Below, piece by piece: positions 57,380-64,000 of a DNA stretch of 64,000 bases; position 1 is the stretch's first letter, and each line of letters opens with the position of its first letter. This stretch comes from Valencia hispanica (Eukaryota > Chordata > Actinopteri > Cyprinodontiformes > Valenciidae). The notes beneath the pieces were generated by a model. It was not told the DNA's origin. It saw only the letters and a list, made by a program, of their open reading frames with translations, and searched no databases. Where the stretch lies: contig OY747705.1 of the NCBI GenBank assembly GCA_963556495.2, forward strand, positions 37,912,798-37,976,797, written 5' to 3'. The translations under genes and the position numbers were made by a program.

Positions 57380-59440
57380 AGACAAAATTCAGACTTGCTG
57401 TGTGCCGATTTGACACAGAAATCGACTAATTAATCAATCGACAAAAACTCTTTATCTCGATCTGCCATTTTATCCTCTCCACCAGCAGGGAGACACCAAA
57501 GATCTTTCAAGGGATGCCAGGGACAAGATCAAAGATCTGCATAAAGTTGGAATGGGCTACAAGAATATCAGCAGTAAGCTTAGCGAGAAAGTGACCACTG
57601 TTGGTGTGAATATTGGGAAATAGAACAGAATAAATAAGAAACCATCATTTGCCATCGGGACTGGAGGTCTTTTCTGGCCTTATGACGAGAGGATAATAAT
57701 GACAAAGATGAGGTCCAGCCTAGAGGTACACAGAAGGGGCTTGTTAATGATCTGAAGGCAGTTAGGACCACAGCTATAATCTATGCTGTGAATCCATTGA
57801 AATCTTGCTGGCCCTGCTATAAAAGGCATGCATAGAGGCCCATCTTCAGCTTCCTGGTGAACACTGAAGTTCAGAGAAGGCTGGTGGGAAAAGTGCTGTA
57901 GTCACATCCGACTAAAGCCAAGCTCTTTGGCATCAACTTAACCAGTTACATTTGGAGGAAAGGATGCTCAAATTTCACCCGACAAGCATTTATTTATTTA
58001 TTTTATTTATTTGTTCATGTCATTACATGTTCGCTCTGCCATTACATGCTTACATACAGAACATCTTTTACATGAACAAAAAGGAACAGGAGAAGGAAGA
58101 TAAATCTTGTTTGATCTGTTCCTTGTATTCCCATCAAAAATAAACAATGTTTCCTCTAATCGAACCCCAGCTCCTCCAAGTCACCGAACACCAAGAAAAA
58201 CATTATCTCTGAAACATTTATCTTACATTTTACAATTGGAATAATTAGTTTTAACCTTGTATAAATTCATTCATAATTTTTTCTTTGCACATTTTTTTTG
58301 AACTTATAAACACTAATACAACATTTAAGTTCTTCCTTCAAAGAGTTCCATAGTTTTACTCCATAAGACAAAGAGAGATGTTGTCTGTGCAAACATAGTT
58401 AGAAAATTATTTTTTCGTCTGTAGAAAACGCCCTGCGTAACGAGACTGAATACATTTTGCACATCATTTGGCAAAGTTATTTGTTTGGCTTTCCACGTGA
58501 TAATACATTTTTTTAATCGACTAGATCCTTAAATTTAAGTTGTCTAGCTGCAATAAACAAGCTAGAATGTTTTTTAAAATCTTTTTTGCTCATAATTCTA
58601 ATTGCTCTTTTTTGTAACAAAAACAAGGGACTAGTAGAGCTGCTATACGAGTTACCCCAGACTTCAGCACAGTAACTGAAGTATGGGAGAATACAGCATA
58701 TGCAATGAATTACAATAAAACAAATCTTTTACTTTATATAGACTGCCAATACCTTTATTGACTTTCCTTTTTACATCTTCTACATGAGCTTTCCAATTTA
58801 ATTTTTCTTCTAAAATGACACCTAGAAACTTAACCTCTTTAACTCTATCTATAATGATTCCATTAATGGTGATTTTCACTTATGTCTTTCTCTGAAAACC
58901 AAATATCGTATAGTTTGTTTTGTCCCAATTTAAAAATAACTTATTTTCATTAAACCAATGTATCACTTTTATAATTTATTCTCCTATTCTCCTATAGCAT
59001 CCTCCCCACATTCAACCATGGAGGCAGAAACATTGGATGAGAACCTTCTTTCCTCCACCAGAACACTGAAGATGGATTAAGGATTAATTTTCCAGCATGA
59101 AAAGGACATAATTATAATAATTGTTATGTTAATAATTACATAATTAAAGCAACAAAGGAGTGGCAAAAGAAGAATCACATAAAAGTCAAGTATCCTGGCG
59201 GTCTGAAGTATGGAGCCAATCTCCAGACCTCATTCTTAGGAGAAAATATCTGGAAGGAGCTGAAAATTTGAGAAACCCTAAAGATTCTTTAGAGAGGAGG
59301 GGTTCAAAATCCCTTCTGAGATTGTGACTAGCTACAGAAAACTTCTTACCATTTTACCTTCCCAACAACAGCTTTTCCACCAAGCTGTATTTCTCTCACT
59401 TTTTTAAAGCAGAGTACCCATCCCCAATCTAAAGTTAACG
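57380..59440 (+). pseudogene. Mariner/Tc1 transposase relic split by a LINE
   Basis: The N-terminal segment reads DTKDLSRDARDKIKDLHKVG then YKNISSKLSEKVTTVG before a stop (about 57490-57620). After the LINE (57968-58975) come FNHGGRNIG (about 59015) and KATKEWQKKNHIKVKYPGG with NIWKEL (about 59145-59265), parts of a DDE domain. Multiple stops and frameshifts are present. Confidence 0.7.
57968..58975 (-). mobile_element. 3' part of a non-LTR retrotransposon
   Basis: On the minus strand a frame at 58879-58664 reads INGIIIDRVKEVKFLGVILE then EKLNWKAHVEDVKRKVNKG, the region after the palm domain of LINE reverse transcriptases. The 3' end is an AAATAAATAAAT tail at 57968-58010. It is 5'-truncated inside the mariner relic. 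Confidence 0.75.
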
Positions 59441-62400
59441 TTTTAATTTTGTTTTTAAAAGTAAATCCGTACTTTGTGTCTATATTCTCACATATAGGCT
59501 TGTATGTGATGATGGAATATGATTTAGGAAAGATTTAAGGTCTTCAGTGTTTTATTTAGGGACATTTTAGTAACATCATGGAAATGTTATCAGAGCCATT
59601 TTTTTTCGACCTACTTGCAGTTGAAACCTTGTCCTGTTATGCACCAACTTAGCCTGAGTGTGAACGTATTTTTGTGCAGGACTGAGTGGTGCCATATTAG
59701 CTGCTCTGGATGTTCAGTGAAAGTCTGCTTTTGTTGCAGTTGTTAATTTTGCGCATTCATACTTTTTGAAAGCTTCTTTTTGAGCCTCCATCGCCCCAAG
59801 CCTCTGTGATAAAAGCCCTACCTGATTCTGTGTGTGACTAACTGCTGCTGCCTCCCAATCTTTCTGCTGACCATTGATCACTAGTGACAGTGATGTCTCT
59901 ACTGCTCTCCCCGTGTTGTACTGGCTGCTGTCCACCCACCATCCCTCCTGGCCCGCCAGCATCAGCACCTGCTGGTTACCGTGACAACTACATCCAGAGT
60001 CGTTATTGCTCTGGTCGGTCTGCTTTGTGTTAGTGGCCATAACTCCTGCCAAACGAGGCTTATGATCCCTCTGCTCCTACGCCCTTTATGGGTGCTTGGG
60101 GAGACAATGGGGCGATGCAGACCCCCCCCCCCCCCAAACAACTGTATTTCCCCTCAACCCTACACCACCTCTCGTTTCTTTCATCTTACATACATGCGTG
60201 GCTTGAAAGTGGTCCCTTACCCTACAAAGACACCCCTCTTCTTAGCTGCTCAGTGACGGATGGAGAAGCAGAGGAATTAACCTTGGCTTTATGGGGACTC
60301 CACTGCTGCCTTAGGTCCCTGTTTGCCTCTCTGACTCTTGATCGTACTCTTCCTCCTTCTGTGTGTGGGATCCTCTTAGTAAACGTCCCATGAAAAGAGC
60401 CAATGATGCATACTGTGAATTACTTTCAAATGAGAAGCGATTTGTTTCTCCTTGACTGGGGGCAGTTAGTCAAACACAAAGGGCAGTTGCCAGGCTGAAA
60501 AGTCTCAAATGTACAAGAAAAAAAGAAAATACTTTTAAGCATGCACAACCCAAAAGGTTTCACAAAGAAGAAAAATATGCAAATGTTTCTTGAAGACCTG
60601 TAAAAGCTTTTAGAAACAACACTATTGTAGTTTTTGCAACAATTCCTTTATTTCCATCAGTTAAAAATACAAAATCGCCAATGTGTCCTCAGTGAGTGGC
60701 AGCCATTGCTGACCCATTCAAAGCAGTCAATCTGTTCTTTTAAAACCACACTTTTAGGTTTTTTAATGCATGCTTGCAATAATTGCACCCATGACAGGTT
60801 CAAGTTTCTTCATTATTCATTTAATGCATTTGGTATTTCTAGAGGCAGCAGAGCTACTTTATCACATTGAATCTGAAGCAAAGATACAACTCTGCTTCCA
60901 ATAGATGATCAGAGAGGCTGTTTTTTGGGGGAGGAAATTTAATTTCCCTTTTGAGTGTTCTTTTGAGTTATATGGGTAGCATACTGCAATGGCCTACAGT
61001 CTAAAACAGTAAAACTTAAACAAGAAGTAAAATCTTTTTTTGTGCAGCCCCTATCATAACTGGTCTGTTACAACTAGGAAAAAGTGTTGCAATTCAGTTA
61101 AAATTTAATAGATGTAGTAGTTTAGTAATGTTACTTAAATTACCAAAACAATATTCAGGTAATTTCCACCCACTTACACTTGCACACTAGGGTAAGTGCC
61201 ACATAATTAGAAACCCAAACCAAGAAAAATCCAGCCAAAGCTTTTTAAAACAAAAGCAATATTCTGTTTGTAAAATGGTAATAATGAAATGGCAATGTTA
61301 AGGGCTTAATTGTCACTAGAGATTCCTGAAACAGCATGCAGGTACCAAATAGCCAAAACGATAATGGCGTCTGTCGTTGCATAGGTAAAGACTTTGAGGA
61401 GAAAGGATTTCACAGAGGCTTTGGAGAAGGACTTTTGCTCAGCCTTGAGGAAGTTCTTGCAAACTGTTCAACAAGTCAGAAAAGAAAGTGGGGCACACTT
61501 TGAGAAATCAGAACTAAAACAACCAAGCGACTAAGAAATATTAAATTATATAATATTTGCCTTTCTTTTTTAGAAAGCAGCGTCATTTGAAAGAGGATGA
61601 AAAAGGAAAAAAAAACATTAACAATCTATGTAAAATTAAAATAATTCATTAAGTTTGATAAAATGTCAGGAATCATCATATATATGAATATTGAAATCAC
61701 CAGCAATACCCAGTCTGGACAGTTTTAAAGTGGAAGTCAAAGTTACTGAGGTCCTCTAAAAGGACACTGTTTGAGCAAGGTCGCTGCAGGGATTGTTTAA
61801 CCCTTCTGGCCTGGAAAGACCTCAAAATCCTCCAAGATTGGCTGGAGATGTTCTCTGCGGAAATGGATGGAGAGATATATACAGCTTCTCACAAAATTGA
61901 CATTTATATTTAATTACTTACTCACTACAGATTCAGCTATTGTGTTCTTATGCACTTGACTCCTATGCTTCTGGTTTTCATTATGATTGAGGGCTCCATG
62001 TTAAGCGTATCATCTTTAACCTGTGCTAGTCCTGTCAGCTGCTGCATCAATCCAGTTAGTGAGTTCTTTCAGACAAAGCAATCAACAATGGCATGCATGC
62101 ATATGAAACAAACCACCAAAATGTGTTCGACCAAGCCACTGACCCTACTCTTAACCCCTCTCACAGGCCTCTGGCCGATCCGACCACAGACCAGTCAGTC
62201 ACTCACTCACCCACAGCTATTTTCAGGTGGTGATATTGAAGAGGAAGCAGAGAAAGAGGGGAGAATGACAGGGCAGTGAGAGTGAGGGAGGCAGGGTGAT
62301 GGAGGTTAATAGTCCGTCTCTCTTTAGTGTCCATGCAGGGGCCAGACAGTCTGTTAGTGCTTTAGAGCGGGTCAATCGTACATGTCCCTTTGTATTAGAG

Positions 62401-64000
62401 CTCAGAGGTGAAAGACGACAGGATAAGCTGGGGTGAGGGGATGTTAGAACAAATGGGAAAACACAAATTCAGTTCATGTTGTAGTATCCACGGTCATTCT
62501 TAGTTTTGAAAGCACTTTTCAAAAGTTTCAGTCTCACCTGGTATAAACAGCATTTTTATTAAGTCTTGTCCCTGCAGGTGTGTCAATCAAGACTGTGGCT
62601 GTGGAATAGGAATAATGGTACTGGGTATTTTTAATGATGTTAAAGTCAGTAACATCAATATTGATCTACTGTAGATTTCTTCAGTAAGGAAAATCAGGGT
62701 TTATTTATGTATTTTTCAATTTATCTACCTCAACTCTTACATGGTTTTATTTCAAGTTTTTTTTAATGCATTTTTCTCAACCCTCATACAAACCATTGCC
62801 ACACCAGCATCTCCCTGCTTACAGATTAAATCAGACAAAACAGTGCTTGAAAAAAATAAAAGCAGATTCAAAATATGCTGCTGCCAAAGTGTTCATTATT
62901 ATAAATGTATATACCCACTTATGCTGTAAAATACAAACAACTAGAACAGGAATTGTTTTTGTGGCTCAGATACTAGAAATAGACACATCACTGAGGAATA
63001 TTATCCAGTCTTCAATTCCCGTTAAATAGTGCTCTTTTTATCATAAAGTGTTGCATTAAATGACATACAGTATATAGATGCAAAAACATTGGATTTTGCT
63101 CACATTGCTCTCAGATCATAAAAAACAGGTATGTCAGCATTCAGGACCTGCCTTGTGATGGGAACTGTGTCTAAACTGGATGCGTGCCAGGCTGCAGGCG
63201 GGTTGGGGTTGGGAAAAACACTGAACAAACAGATGTTAATAAACTAAAAAATAACCAGGCCAATACGGTATACTTGTGACAATAAACTAAAATAGCAATT
63301 GTCCAGTATTGAGACATTAAATATCTTTCATGACAGAGCTCCTTATTAGTCAGAATGGTTGACACAATAAAATATTTTAGACTGGCCATCCTAACTATTT
63401 TGGAGTCAATAAACCACAAAAGAAGGCTGAATGTGGCCATTTATGTAGAAATGCAAACACAGAAGAAAAGAAACTGAGCCATTGCACTGGTTGTTTACAC
63501 ACGACGGAGCCAGAAAGCGAATGCTCACTCCATGTCAATCAGAAAAACTCTCATCATGCACCATGATCAGGTGTGGCGGCCGTAGCTCGTCTGTCTCCCC
63601 ATCACCTTGTTACCGTGGAGATAGGAGCTGAGCCCTGTCTCCTTTTAGTGTCACCCTCAACAATGTCCATGTCAAAGTGCGAGGACTGACAGTCCGACAA
63701 ACAGCACGTGTGTGTATGTGTGTGTGTTTGTGTTTTGGGGGAGCATCTGAGTAGCCCTGACAGTCTGTCCCTTAGGATCAGCCTTTTCTGCAACGTCCGC
63801 CGACCCCTGAGCTCACACTACAAGGTTCGGGTTTCTACTTTGCTCCAATGCTCGGAAGATGCACAGAAACTGGAGGAAGCACATATTTTCAACTTAAGCA
63901 TTTTTAAATCAAATTGTTTTTGTAAAGCTACTCAGAGATACCACGCAAACGTAAACTGTTGAAAACAACCTGAAACCCATTTAAACACATAGTCAGTGCT
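59441..64000. other. Intergenic, no gene seen
   Basis: Contains a poly-C tract near 60122-60135 and short TG runs near 63710. A 112-codon minus-strand frame (60052-59714) has a coiled-coil-like end (QVGLLSQRLGAMEAQKEAFK) but no identifiable family. Less AT-rich, repeat-free blocks lie at 62150-62440 and 63480-63700. No exon structure is supportable. Confidence 0.5.

Noticed and set aside
59714..60052. 112-codon minus-strand frame with a coiled-coil-like C-terminus
   Set aside because: No family resemblance, no clear promoter or splice signals; kept only as a note in the intergenic entry.

Overview
This is a piece of a vertebrate nuclear genome, almost certainly a ray-finned fish and probably a percomorph teleost. 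The reasons are split genes with introns as short as about 80 bp, long dinucleotide and tetranucleotide microsatellites, and a repeat set dominated by Tc1/mariner, hAT, TTAA-target elements, L2/Rex1-type LINEs and tRNA-derived SINEs. There are no bacterial-style operons, CRISPR arrays or phage genes.

Two protein-coding genes can be reconstructed exon by exon. The plus-strand gene (118-15427, cut by the left window edge) is rhophilin-1 (rhpn1). Eleven coding exons give the last 540 residues: most of the BRO1 domain, the PDZ domain and the C-terminal tail. The minus-strand gene (30224-21791, complete) is atpaf1, the mitochondrial F1-ATPase assembly chaperone. It has nine exons in perfect phase encoding 303 residues. 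The genes face each other tail to tail, with about 6.4 kb between their stop codons. That interval probably holds a long rhpn1 3' UTR, a shorter atpaf1 3' UTR and several mobile elements. Nothing suggests that the two products work together: one is a Rho-binding scaffold, the other a matrix chaperone.

The largest rhpn1 intron (479-7181) carries a stack of nested DNA transposons. A Tc1-like element (1411-5608) is split by two hAT elements, one of which is split by a third hAT, and each hAT has a perfect 8-bp target duplication. The largest atpaf1 intron (24311-28333) holds a degraded LINE in the same orientation as the gene. A 270-bp TATC/TGTC microsatellite starts about 140 bp upstream of the atpaf1 start codon.

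From about 30.6 kb to the right edge I find no complete gene. This 33-kb stretch holds a second nested hAT pair (35885-38148), a GC-rich island with opposed splice donors near 39.0-39.2 kb that may be the start of an unidentified gene or gene pair, SINE copies, Tc1 and mariner relics, and microsatellites. The unique sequence between them shows no recognisable coding content. I did not find evidence of a new multi-gene system. The most notable items are the nested transposon stacks, the opposed-donor CpG-rich island and a perfect 18-bp hairpin at 30758-30799.
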